From: Desulfovibrio sp.
GTDB lineage: Bacteria > Desulfobacterota > Desulfovibrionia > Desulfovibrionales > Desulfovibrionaceae
Length of the DNA: 10,843 nucleotides
Assembly: GCA_003512875.1 (NCBI GenBank)
Contig: DONZ01000028.1
Location: 1-10,843, forward strand
Reading direction: 5' to 3'
Under the pieces are notes generated by a model that saw only the letters and a program-made list of their open reading frames with translations, did not search any database and had not been told where the DNA came from. A program made the position numbers and the translations under genes. Below, piece after piece: positions 1 to 6,407 of the stretch. Within the stretch, counting starts at the first letter, position 1. The number at the start of each line of letters is the position of its first letter.

Positions 1-871
1 GCTCCTGAATGATTTTATCGATATAGCCGAAAGAAAGGTTGTCTTGGGCTGTTAAATGCAAATTTTTGGCGCATTGTTCAATAAGTTCGGCGCTTGCCCG
101 TTCACCTCGTTTCAGCCTGCCCTCAATGGCTGCCGCTCCTTCCGGAGAAATGACGGAATAATAGCCATGGGAAAGCATGAGTCTTTTGTCCGCCAAGCCA
201 AAAGCTTCGGCACCGCCTGATCCGCCTTCTGAAATAAGGGAAATGATAGGCACGGAAAGCCCCGCCATTTCATAAATGTTTTTTGCGATTTGCTGCGCCG
301 CTCCGGGATATTCTTCCACCGGGTCGCCCCCCGGCGTAAAAATATAGGAATGCACGGGAATACCTTCGGTTTCCGCAACATGCATATAGTGCAGCGCTTT
401 TGCGTTGCCCCATGGCTTTGCTGAACCGCCGTTTCTAAATTCTTCGCCGTGCCCCTTTTCATGCCCGATGACCATGACGGACTGGTGATAGGTTTTCTTA
501 CCGTAACGGCGTGTGATATAAGCCCGTGCGATAAGAACGGCAGGGTCGTTGGTGTGTTCGTTTTGCCCACCGATTTCCGTATAGTTGTCGTAAACGTTTT
601 CAAGTATATCTTTAAGACAAATGCGCTGCGGATGGCGGACAATGCGCACTTTATCCATGGGAGTGAGCTTGGCTTCGAGCTTTTTTTCCATAAAGGAAAA
701 AAGGTCTTCAATGGTGGCAGCCGCTTCATCGATATTTTTTGTCTCGCCTGTTTTAAATTCGTTTAAACGGGTTTCCAAAAGCGAAATATCCTCTTGATGT
801 TTACCGCCGAAAATATCTTTTATATAATTCAATCTGTCTGTCAATTGCTGTGCTTTTTTTGATAATTCCAT
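1..871 (-). CDS. accA: Acetyl-CoA carboxylase carboxyltransferase, AccA-type (3' end outside window)
   Basis: Carboxyltransferase component of acetyl-CoA carboxylase, which moves the carboxyl group from carboxybiotin to acetyl-CoA to make malonyl-CoA in the cytoplasm. The frame is open for 290 codons from the ATG at 871 and leaves the window without a stop. Residues 1-65 are helical; the AccA signature LTPMDKVRIVRHPQR is at about 69-83, VMVIGHEKG at 132-140, TPGGDP at 179-184, the oxyanion-hole stretch SEGGSGGA at 214-221 and YSVISPEGAAAI at 238-249. GAGAA (877-881) lies ahead of the ATG, 11 bases after the accC stop, so the two are probably co-transcribed. It is divergent: the usual GAEERGQ after TPGAYPG is replaced by EEYPGAAQQ, and the region around 101-130 has little resemblance to E. 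coli AccA. Some Desulfovibrio-type enzymes join the alpha and beta halves in one chain; the missing C-terminus would settle that. Family assignment is firm, acceptor substrate less so. Confidence 0.85.
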   Translation of the reverse strand, partial: MELSKKAQQLTDRLNYIKDIFGGKHQEDISLLETRLNEFKTGETKNIDEAAATIEDLFSFMEKKLEAKLTPMDKVRIVRHPQRICLKDILENVYDNYTEIGGQNEHTNDPAVLIARAYITRRYGKKTYHQSVMVIGHEKGHGEEFRNGGSAKPWGNAKALHYMHVAETEGIPVHSYIFTPGGDPVEEYPGAAQQIAKNIYEMAGLSVPIISLISEGGSGGAEAFGLADKRLMLSHGYYSVISPEGAAAIEGRLKRGERASAELIEQCAKNLHLTAQDNLSFGYIDKIIQE

Positions 872-882
872 AATAGTTCTCA

Positions 883-2307
883 TTAAAATTTCAATATGCG
901 GTCAGTGTTTTTCAATAGAAAAGGAATATTGGATTTCAGGCTTTCACCTTGGGCGTTGCTTCCTGATATGGTAAGGTTGTTCAGAAATTCCTTTCCCCGC
1001 TGCTTGGCGTTTTCAAGGTCGGTTCCCCAAATAATGCCAAGGGCCAAGTTGGGGTCGAATTCCGTAGGGATAGTGTAGGGATTTTCTTTGCTTATTTTAG
1101 GCAAATGGGTGTGCAGGGAAAGCCAAGGAGCTTTTTCATACGTGAATGTGTCGATATCGCCTACCCAAGGGGTGAAATTATTGTCAGTATCTTCGGCAAT
1201 GAGGCGATATTCGATTCCGACTCCGTCAAAGGTGATATCTTGCTGGGTGTACCCCAACGGTTCGCCAAGCCCCGTTCTGATTTGTTCGGCGATAAGGTCG
1301 ACGCCGCCTTTGCCGTTTATGCGTGAAATAGCGGCGGAAACGCCGTTTTCAACCTGAATGCGGGTATTGACTTCCATAAGAAACGGATTTCCGTCTTTTG
1401 TCACTATCCATTCCCATGTGCCGACGCTGTCATAATTCACTTTGCGCGCCAAGGCGAGGGAATGTTCAATAATGTCACGCATCACTTTTTCGGCATCGAA
1501 AGTATATTGGATAGTGTTCGGAGCGAACCCCGGAGCGATTTCAATACGTTTTTGCAGCCCTGTTGACTGAATGGAACAGTTTCTCGTGCCAAAATGAACC
1601 GGATTTTTTCCTGTTCTGTCCGCAATGATTTGTACTTCCAAGTGGTTGAAATTGGTTATTTTTTGTTCAATAAGAACTCCGTCGTCCTTAAACTGGCGCA
1701 TGGCGTAGTTTCGTATTCTTCTGTAAATGGAACGGAATAAATCAAGGTCATGTATTTCTTCAATGCCCATTCCGCCGCCGCCTGCTGAGGCTTTGACAAG
1801 GACAAGCGGTTTGGCGACCCCTTGTTGTAGCTGGAAATCGAAAAGTGTGCGGGCTACTTTTTCCGCTTCGCTTTCATCATAAATAGGACGGTCGGAGCCA
1901 GGAACCGTGGGGACATTAAGGCTTCTTGCAATACGTTTCGTGTTGATTTTATCACCAAGTTCACGGATAACACGCCAAGACGGACCAAGAAAAATAAGCG
2001 GTCTGTTTCTTTCTGTCACACGGCGGGCAAAACGGAAATCTTCTGCAAAAAAGCCGTATCCCGGATGAACAGCCGTTGCTTCCGCCGTATCGGCGACGCT
2101 TAATATTTCATTGGCGTCATGATAGGAGCTGATACGGTAAAGGCTTTTATCGTCACCGAGTTCTTTCGCCAGTTTAACATGACCGGAATGAATATCTTCT
2201 TGAGTATATACAGCAACAAATTTTAAACCAAGTTTGCAGCATGCTTGAATAATTCGGACTGCTATTTCTCCTCGGTTGGCAATGAGGACTTTATGTTGTT
2301 TGCTCAC
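883..2307 (-). CDS. accC: Biotin carboxylase subunit of acetyl-CoA carboxylase
   Basis: ATP-grasp enzyme that carboxylates the biotin of a carrier protein with bicarbonate and ATP, the first half of malonyl-CoA synthesis. With the GTG start it is 474 residues, slightly longer than typical AccC (about 450). Visible in order: KVLIANRGEIAVRI (7-20), HPGYGF (81-86), LGDKINTKRIA (117-127), the glycine-rich ATP loop KASAGGGGMGI (172-182), the biotin/bicarbonate lysine in LQK (K253), and EVNTRIQVE holding metal ligands E312 and N314, catalytic R316 and E320; R368 matches E. coli R338. The GTG at 2307 is preferred over the TTG at 2325 because AAAGGA (2315-2320) sits six bases before it, while the TTG has no ribosome site. 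Oddities: ERDCSIQRRHQK of the family reads TRNCSIQSTGLQK here, and QVEHP reads QVENG. There is no biotinyl domain, so the carrier protein must be encoded elsewhere. The accA-type gene follows after 11 bases. Confidence 0.93.
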   Translation of the reverse strand: MSKQHKVLIANRGEIAVRIIQACCKLGLKFVAVYTQEDIHSGHVKLAKELGDDKSLYRISSYHDANEILSVADTAEATAVHPGYGFFAEDFRFARRVTERNRPLIFLGPSWRVIRELGDKINTKRIARSLNVPTVPGSDRPIYDESEAEKVARTLFDFQLQQGVAKPLVLVKASAGGGGMGIEEIHDLDLFRSIYRRIRNYAMRQFKDDGVLIEQKITNFNHLEVQIIADRTGKNPVHFGTRNCSIQSTGLQKRIEIAPGFAPNTIQYTFDAEKVMRDIIEHSLALARKVNYDSVGTWEWIVTKDGNPFLMEVNTRIQVENGVSAAISRINGKGGVDLIAEQIRTGLGEPLGYTQQDITFDGVGIEYRLIAEDTDNNFTPWVGDIDTFTYEKAPWLSLHTHLPKISKENPYTIPTEFDPNLALGIIWGTDLENAKQRGKEFLNNLTISGSNAQGESLKSNIPFLLKNTDRILKF

Positions 2308-2368
2308 GGAAAATCCTTTGGACAATAAATATAGTCAATATGTGTAAGATTGTTCACATTATTTTTTT

Positions 2369-2397
2369 TATATACGCTTAAAAATAAAAAATTGCAA
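2369..2397 (-). promoter_or_regulatory. Candidate sigma-70 promoter for accC-accA
   Basis: Reading the minus strand, TTGCAA (2397-2392) and TATATA (2374-2369) are 17 bases apart, each matching four of six consensus bases. Long A and T tracts lie just upstream (2401-2438), where an UP element would be. The predicted start is about 55 bases before the accC GTG. AT-rich DNA gives such matches easily. Confidence 0.35.
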
Positions 2398-2429
2398 AGT
2401 TTTTTTTTGGAAAAATAAATTTTTTTTAT

Positions 2430-2458
2430 AAAAAAAAACAGTATGTTAATGCTGTTTT
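2430..2458 (-). terminator. Rho-independent terminator after the glutaredoxin/FTR-like operon
   Basis: On the minus strand AAAACAGCAT and ATACTGTTTT form a 10-bp stem with one C-A mismatch around a TAAC loop (2445-2448), followed at once by a run of five further T. It lies about 30 bases after the stop of the FTR-like gene. The stem is AT-rich, so termination may be moderate. Confidence 0.55.
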
Positions 2459-2489
2459 GTTCAAATGGTGAGTAATTTTCTCTTGATAA

Positions 2490-2807
2490 TTAATGGGAAT
2501 TGTCCCTATCTTCGATTTCAGGGAAAAAGTTTTCATTGTCTTTATGCGTTTCACTGACGAACAAGTGGCAATAGCAAGCGCCAAATTCCTTGACATCGAT
2601 ATTTCTGTAAGAACAGGGACAAATATTGTGTTTGTCTTTTTCCGCATCGCCATTGGCAAGACGGCAGGGGCAATTCAAGTATCCGTAATTTTCGAGATTA
2701 TCCAGCAAGCTTTGTATGATGTCCATGCAGTGCTGATAATTTTTGTGGAGATAATAGCCTTTTTCCTCTTCCTTTTTTAAAAGCGCGTAAAGTTCTTCCG
2801 GGCTCAT
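2490..2807 (-). CDS. Ferredoxin-thioredoxin reductase catalytic-subunit-like [4Fe-4S] protein
   Basis: A 105-residue cytoplasmic protein with the cysteine layout of the catalytic subunit of ferredoxin-thioredoxin reductase, which uses a [4Fe-4S] cluster to pass electrons one at a time from ferredoxin to a disulfide. The six cysteines are C46-P-C48, C63-P-C65 and C78-Y-C80. By comparison with the cyanobacterial enzyme, C46, C63, C65 and C78 should hold the cluster and C48/C80 form the redox disulfide. Spacing between the three pairs is 14 and 12 residues rather than 16 and 8, and the usual CHC is CYC. Residues 1-40 are charged and helical; the C-terminus after about 88 is acidic. The ATG overlaps the stop of the glutaredoxin gene upstream (ATGA, 2804-2807), so translation is probably coupled and the glutaredoxin is a plausible electron acceptor. 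No variable subunit is nearby; those are known from plants and cyanobacteria. Family call is firm, the acceptor is inferred. Confidence 0.8.
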   Translation of the reverse strand: MSPEELYALLKKEEEKGYYLHKNYQHCMDIIQSLLDNLENYGYLNCPCRLANGDAEKDKHNICPCSYRNIDVKEFGACYCHLFVSETHKDNENFFPEIEDRDNSH

Positions 2808-3220
2808 TTTATCAAAGCCTCCCTAAGTGCATGTTCTCTGAAACCGGTGATGATTTGTCCGTTTGCAAGACGTATTGTGGGATAAGAACCTCTGGGATTA
2901 TAGATTTTTAATCTGTCCAATAAGTTTTTATAAAGTTGTTTCGGGTACTTATCTATATAAATAATGGTATAGGGAACGGAGTTTTCATCTAAAAATTCCC
3001 TTGTCTTTTTGCAGTGGTGGCATGTGGAAAGGGCGTAAATAAAGGTGTTCGGAACATTTTCAGGTTTGAGCGCCATTTTATAAAGGGTTTGCTCTTCCTG
3101 AGTCAGCCGGCTTAAAATGTCTTCGATCGGCTCATCTTTTATCCTTTTGCTTTTGAAATAAAAAATGCCGAATATAATAAGAAGAAATCCTATGATAACC
3201 AATAAGTATGTTGCAGCCAC
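2804..3220 (-). CDS. Membrane-anchored glutaredoxin-like protein (CHHC active site)
   Basis: A 138-residue thioredoxin-fold thiol-disulfide oxidoreductase. Residues 3-22 are a single hydrophobic segment followed by KSKRIKDE, so by the positive-inside rule the rest of the protein faces the cytoplasm. Residues about 57-138 are the glutaredoxin domain: beta strand TFIYALST, redox pair C67-H-H-C70, helix KKTREFLDEN, the cis-proline loop SYPT (P114) and the glycine-rich end NGQIITGF. CHHC differs from the common CPYC of glutaredoxins and the CVQC of NrdH-type proteins. The GTG start at 3220 is chosen because AGGGG (3228-3232) sits seven bases upstream. It is the first gene of a two-gene unit with the FTR-like protein, which suggests a ferredoxin to Fe-S protein to glutaredoxin electron path at the inner membrane; the final target is not visible here. 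Confidence 0.82.
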   Translation of the reverse strand: MAATYLLVIIGFLLIIFGIFYFKSKRIKDEPIEDILSRLTQEEQTLYKMALKPENVPNTFIYALSTCHHCKKTREFLDENSVPYTIIYIDKYPKQLYKNLLDRLKIYNPRGSYPTIRLANGQIITGFREHALREALIK

Positions 3221-3261
3221 TTCAAAACCCCTGATGCTGTTGTTCGCTGTAATTTGTTTAC

Positions 3262-3289
3262 ATTATAATCCAATTCCGTAAAAAGTCTA
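3262..3289 (-). promoter_or_regulatory. Candidate promoter for the glutaredoxin/FTR-like operon
   Basis: Minus strand: TAGACT (3289-3284) and a perfect TATAAT (3267-3262), 16 bases apart. The -35 box overlaps the stop codon of the upstream methyltransferase gene. A small dyad, TGTAA-N5-TTACA (3248-3262), directly follows the -10 box and covers the expected start site, where a repressor could act. The leader would be about 35 bases. Confidence 0.45.
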
Positions 3290-4708
3290 GTGTCTTTTCT
3301 TCTTTGTGAAATTATCCCCTGCGTTTGATTGTTTAGTGCGATGAGCATGGGCTGTTGCTTTTGGGTTCGGCTTATTTTTGTGTTTGGCTTTGTTCCTCGC
3401 ATTGTTTGCTGCCGCATTTTCTTCTGCGCCGCCGTTTGTTTTGGTGTTTTTTGCGAACGGCAATTCTTTTACGGCATCATTTGAATTATTTTTTAAAATG
3501 CATAAAAGTGCGTGCGATTTTTTATCTTTGATGATTTTTTGGGAAATGCTCACTTCGCAAAGCGAGCCTGTCTGCACGCCTGCGGAATCAAGAACGAGCA
3601 AAAGCCCTTTTCCATGGCAGGCGTAGCGGGCTCTTCCCCGGTAGTTCGGAACAACGAACGCATCGGAAATGATGCGGGCTTTATTTTTGCTTTCCTCTTT
3701 TTTCAGAATAGGTTCGGCTTCCGCTTTTTTAGCAAGGAAAAGGTAGGAGAGGCTGATGGAATCCTTATCCAGCCCCGCTTTTTGCGAAAGTTCTTTCAAT
3801 TCATGAGGAATATGACTTGGTTTCGTGTTGAAGTGGCACCATGCATTTTGCGTATGGCATTGTTTTTTCAGCGGGCAGGATATGCCTGAAGGGCAAGGGC
3901 TGATGATTTGAAAAGGGGCTTCTGCGTTTTCAAATCCATCAAAGGCAAAATCCGTATTTTCATCATCTTCTTCCTGTATTTCGTTTGCAGCGAGGGAACG
4001 CAGAATTTGTATCATTCTGGCGCCTTGTCTTGTTCCCGGTTCAACCGCAAAGATTTTTCCCGTATCGTCAAGAAGCCGGCAGGCTTCGGCATATATTTGC
4101 CTGATTTGTTCAAAGCTTGAAATCTTTTTCCGTTCATCGCTTTCATTGAGGACGTTGCCCATGGTGAGCAGTGAAACCGGAGAATGGATTTGCCGCAGTA
4201 CTTTATGATTTGGGGCTCGGAACGTTTGGATTTTCCATGTGCATTCGGGGGCGAGTTTTTGGCGGAGTTTTTCAAACAGGTTTTTACCGATATGCAAGGG
4301 TTGGGGGGCGATGTCGGTACAAATGAACGTGATGTCTTTTTGCCGCAATTCTTTTTTCGAGAGGAAAAGGGCTAAAGGAATGGTGAGCGGTCCTGAGCCC
4401 AAGTCAATGAAATTCGCTTTTTGGGGAATGGTTCCGAAGTCCAGTTTTGGAAATAGTCTGCATAAGCGGATTAAATTCCAAACCATAAAATAATGGAAAT
4501 ATGCGGAGAGCAGGCGTTGGTTCGTCCAATAGGGGTATGAAAGCATTTCCCTTTCCGTGGTTAAAAATCTGGATAAATCTTTGCATGCGTAAACAAGCTC
4601 TTTTTTTTGGCTCGGTTTCATGGGGAGGAGCTCGTCAAGAGCAGGATAGAGAATGTCAAACCCTTTTCGGGTAAACGTGTCAAATTCTGTAAAAAGTTCT
4701 TTATTCAT
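3287..4708 (-). CDS. Rsm22-family (METTL17-like) SAM-dependent methyltransferase
   Basis: A 473-residue protein of the Rsm22 family, whose mitochondrial members (yeast Rsm22, human METTL17) associate with the small ribosomal subunit and carry a [4Fe-4S] cluster. The SAM-binding motif FIDLGSGPLTIPLAL is at 100-114, an acidic strand end CTDIA at 130-134, GNVLNE at 184-189 and VEPGTRQG at 222-229. The cysteine signature PCPSGISCP...C...WCHF supplies C272, C278, C284 and C291 as cluster ligands. Residues 350-385 (YRGRARYACHGKG) look like a small RNA-binding beta domain, and about 410-473 is a Lys/Asn/Ala-rich tail that is probably disordered and could bind RNA. AGG (4713-4715) precedes the ATG by four bases. 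It follows the RACE-like gene by 11 bases, so they are probably one transcript. Exact function in bacteria (rRNA methylation or ribosome assembly) is not established. Confidence 0.85.
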   Translation of the reverse strand: MNKELFTEFDTFTRKGFDILYPALDELLPMKPSQKKELVYACKDLSRFLTTEREMLSYPYWTNQRLLSAYFHYFMVWNLIRLCRLFPKLDFGTIPQKANFIDLGSGPLTIPLALFLSKKELRQKDITFICTDIAPQPLHIGKNLFEKLRQKLAPECTWKIQTFRAPNHKVLRQIHSPVSLLTMGNVLNESDERKKISSFEQIRQIYAEACRLLDDTGKIFAVEPGTRQGARMIQILRSLAANEIQEEDDENTDFAFDGFENAEAPFQIISPCPSGISCPLKKQCHTQNAWCHFNTKPSHIPHELKELSQKAGLDKDSISLSYLFLAKKAEAEPILKKEESKNKARIISDAFVVPNYRGRARYACHGKGLLLVLDSAGVQTGSLCEVSISQKIIKDKKSHALLCILKNNSNDAVKELPFAKNTKTNGGAEENAAANNARNKAKHKNKPNPKATAHAHRTKQSNAGDNFTKKKRH

Positions 4709-4719
4709 AGTACCTGCTT

Positions 4720-6261
4720 TTAAAAATGCATATTGTCAATATATAAGGCATCATATTCTTTTTGGTTGGTTAAATCAATGAGTTCTGCCGCACTGGAAAG
4801 TTTTGTGACAGTGTCGATTAATTCCGGTTTTGTGTGGTAGGTGATCAGACCTTTGAGCGAGGTATTGCCCAAAATGCTTGTTTTCGCTTTGCTGTTTTTA
4901 GGCAAAAATCCGAGGTTTTCCAATATTTCTAAAGGAATATGGGAACTTAATGCTCCTGACAGGAATATGTTTTCAATGTTGTTTCTTTCTAAAAACAATG
5001 CTATTGCGGAAGAAAACGCGGCTTTGACTTTTAAAATATTTTCAATGTCTTCGGCGCATAAATACAGTTTGTCAGTGACATAAAGCCGTTTTTCGCCGTT
5101 TGTTTCCTTTAAGTTTTTAAAAATTTTTTTTCCTAACGGACTGAGGGAGTGTTGATTGTCTTGGAATAAGCCCAGTCTGTTTATACAGTTTGCGGACAAC
5201 AGAATATTGAGTAAATACAAGTAGGCAGCCCCGCAGATAAATTGCGCTTCCCCTTTGCAGGCATAGGATAAGCCGAACGGTGTCAAAGAAAAAGAAAGAA
5301 TGATGTTTTCACCTTCGCCGTGAACGGCGCTTCCGCAGCGCATGCCAACACCCTCGAGGGCTGGTCCGAGCGGAACGCTTGCGGCATGAATTTTTCCTTT
5401 TGAATAATGAATAAATTCTCCGTTCGTGCCTAAATCTGCAAGTAAAAAATTATCCAAATGCGGATAGGTTTGCAAAATATTCGCCAAGCCCGCACAGGCG
5501 TCAGCTCCGACAAATGCTCCAAGCTGCGGAGGAACAAACAGCGGGGACAGTTTCGGGAATTGATAGGTTTTACCGCCTTTATTTTCTAAATAATAGGGTG
5601 CTTCCAGCAATCCTTTTGTGCTTTCGCCAAGAAACAATGCCAGCATAGCGGGATTGGCGGCAAGATATATTTTTTGGATAAAAATATTCAGTTCCGCAAG
5701 GTGCTGGCAAAGGTTTTGAAAATATTCCAATAAAACGGTTTGCAGGCGGCTCGGTTTTTCTTTTTCGATAAAATGTTCATAATGGAGCCGTGCCATGACA
5801 TCCGCTCCTGCGAACATTTGCGGATTTAAAATTTTTCCTTCCGTGAGGACCGCATTGTCGCTTCGGACTTCAAACGCTATGGACGTTGTTCCCAAGTCGA
5901 CGAATAATATGGCTTTTTTTTCCTGATTGCTTTTTTCAAGGTGCAGATCGTATCGGGTCGCGTTTTGCTGCAAATCACCAAAAACAGTCAATACCGCGTT
6001 ATCCTGCAAAGGGTGCTTGCAAGCCAGACGGATATTGTTTTCCTGCTCTTCCCGGCTTAGAAGCGTTTGTTCAAGCGGGCTCAGTTCCGGAATATCCGAA
6101 TGGTATCTGACTTTGCAGCGTCCGCATTTTCCCATGCCGGTACAAAGAGGGCGGGGCATTATTTGCGGTAATCCGAACAAATAGCTTGCATTCGCATTCT
6201 TAGGAAGCGTTTCAAACGGAATTTCAAGCACTTGGTTTTGATAATGAATTGTTATTGCCAT
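4720..6261 (-). CDS. RACE-like ferredoxin/ASKHA protein (DUF4445 type), degenerate ATPase motifs
   Basis: A 513-residue protein built like the reductive activators of corrinoid enzymes, which use a [2Fe-2S] domain and ATP hydrolysis to return inactive cob(II)amide to Co(I). Residues 1-95 are the plant-type [2Fe-2S] ferredoxin: C40-TGMGK-C46-GR-C49 and C81 in LACKHP. The ASKHA part starts at 118 with FVDLGTTS (120-127), then NPQMFAGADVMARL (146-159), LGAFVGADACAGL (247-259), LADLGTNGE (274-282) and SVPLGPALEG (295-304), ending in a conserved ILGNTSLKG (463-471). Some family motifs are changed: GICGSGLID reads FICGAAYLY (341-349), GGFGNYL reads GALSSHI (435-441), and GNT is ANP (202-204). It is shorter than typical members, lacking most of the linker domain. 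AAAGGA (6268-6273) precedes the ATG. No corrinoid protein or methyltransferase partner is in the window, so the client is unknown; the cotranscribed Rsm22-type gene is the only linked candidate. Confidence 0.85.
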   Translation of the reverse strand: MAITIHYQNQVLEIPFETLPKNANASYLFGLPQIMPRPLCTGMGKCGRCKVRYHSDIPELSPLEQTLLSREEQENNIRLACKHPLQDNAVLTVFGDLQQNATRYDLHLEKSNQEKKAILFVDLGTTSIAFEVRSDNAVLTEGKILNPQMFAGADVMARLHYEHFIEKEKPSRLQTVLLEYFQNLCQHLAELNIFIQKIYLAANPAMLALFLGESTKGLLEAPYYLENKGGKTYQFPKLSPLFVPPQLGAFVGADACAGLANILQTYPHLDNFLLADLGTNGEFIHYSKGKIHAASVPLGPALEGVGMRCGSAVHGEGENIILSFSLTPFGLSYACKGEAQFICGAAYLYLLNILLSANCINRLGLFQDNQHSLSPLGKKIFKNLKETNGEKRLYVTDKLYLCAEDIENILKVKAAFSSAIALFLERNNIENIFLSGALSSHIPLEILENLGFLPKNSKAKTSILGNTSLKGLITYHTKPELIDTVTKLSSAAELIDLTNQKEYDALYIDNMHF

Positions 6262-6273
6262 ATTTTTTCCTTT

Positions 6274-6289
6274 AAAAAACTATACAGAA
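6274..6289. repeat. Repeat copy 1 in the divergent control region
   Basis: AAAAAACTATACAGAA, matching copy 2 (6326-6341) at 14 of 16 bases. Its core CTATACAG is the exact reverse complement of the core of copy 2, CTGTATAG, so the pair reads as both an imperfect direct and a perfect inverted repeat. It overlaps the candidate -10 box of the minus-strand promoter. Confidence 0.5.
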
Positions 6290-6307
6290 TAAATATTCAA
6301 ATGGCAA
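6279..6307 (-). promoter_or_regulatory. Candidate promoter for the RACE-like/Rsm22 operon
   Basis: Minus strand: TTGCCA (6307-6302) and TATAGT (6284-6279), each five of six to consensus, with a 17-base spacer. The predicted start would fall around 6272, almost on the ribosome site AAAGGA, giving an unusually short leader. That closeness lowers confidence; a start further upstream is possible. Confidence 0.4.
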
Positions 6308-6325
6308 CGTATTGTCTTTTCAAGA

Positions 6326-6341
6326 AAAAAACTGTATAGAA
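6326..6341. repeat. Repeat copy 2 in the divergent control region
   Basis: AAAAAACTGTATAGAA, starting 52 bases after copy 1, close to five helical turns, so both copies would face the same side of the DNA. This is the geometry of a paired binding site for one regulator, but no regulator gene is in the window. Confidence 0.5.
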
Positions 6342-6387
6342 AACCAAAATAAAGACGATATACGTTTTTGATGAGGGTATTTCGTGC

Positions 6388-6407
6388 TTGACATTGTACT
6401 TTGTCAA
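6388..6407. promoter_or_regulatory. Operator-like 20-bp dyad over the fliM promoter
   Basis: TTGACA-TT-GTAC-TT-TGTCAA: six-base arms and a GTAC centre are all symmetric about 6397.5, 16 of 20 positions in total. It covers the -35 box and most of the spacer, where a bound dimer would block RNA polymerase. The left arm being the -35 consensus means chance cannot be excluded. Confidence 0.45.

Noticed and set aside
112..729. A 205-codon minus-strand frame inside the carboxyltransferase gene
   Set aside because: It is a different frame from the 290-codon AccA-type frame, has low-complexity Lys/Pro/Ser composition and no family motifs; the real gene is the overlapping one starting at 871.
2308..2325. 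TTG start six codons upstream for accC
   Set aside because: No ribosome site precedes it, while the GTG at 2307 has AAAGGA at good spacing and the homology begins just after it.
3253..3269. PerR-box-like TTATAAT half-site ahead of the redox operon
   Set aside because: Only one half matches; the second half fits 3 of 7, and the match is explained by the -10 box.
6302..6316. Sigma-54-like TGGCAACGTATTGTC upstream of fliM
   Set aside because: GG is present but the -12 GC is TC, and it lies about 130 bases from the gene; a perfect sigma-70 promoter is much closer.
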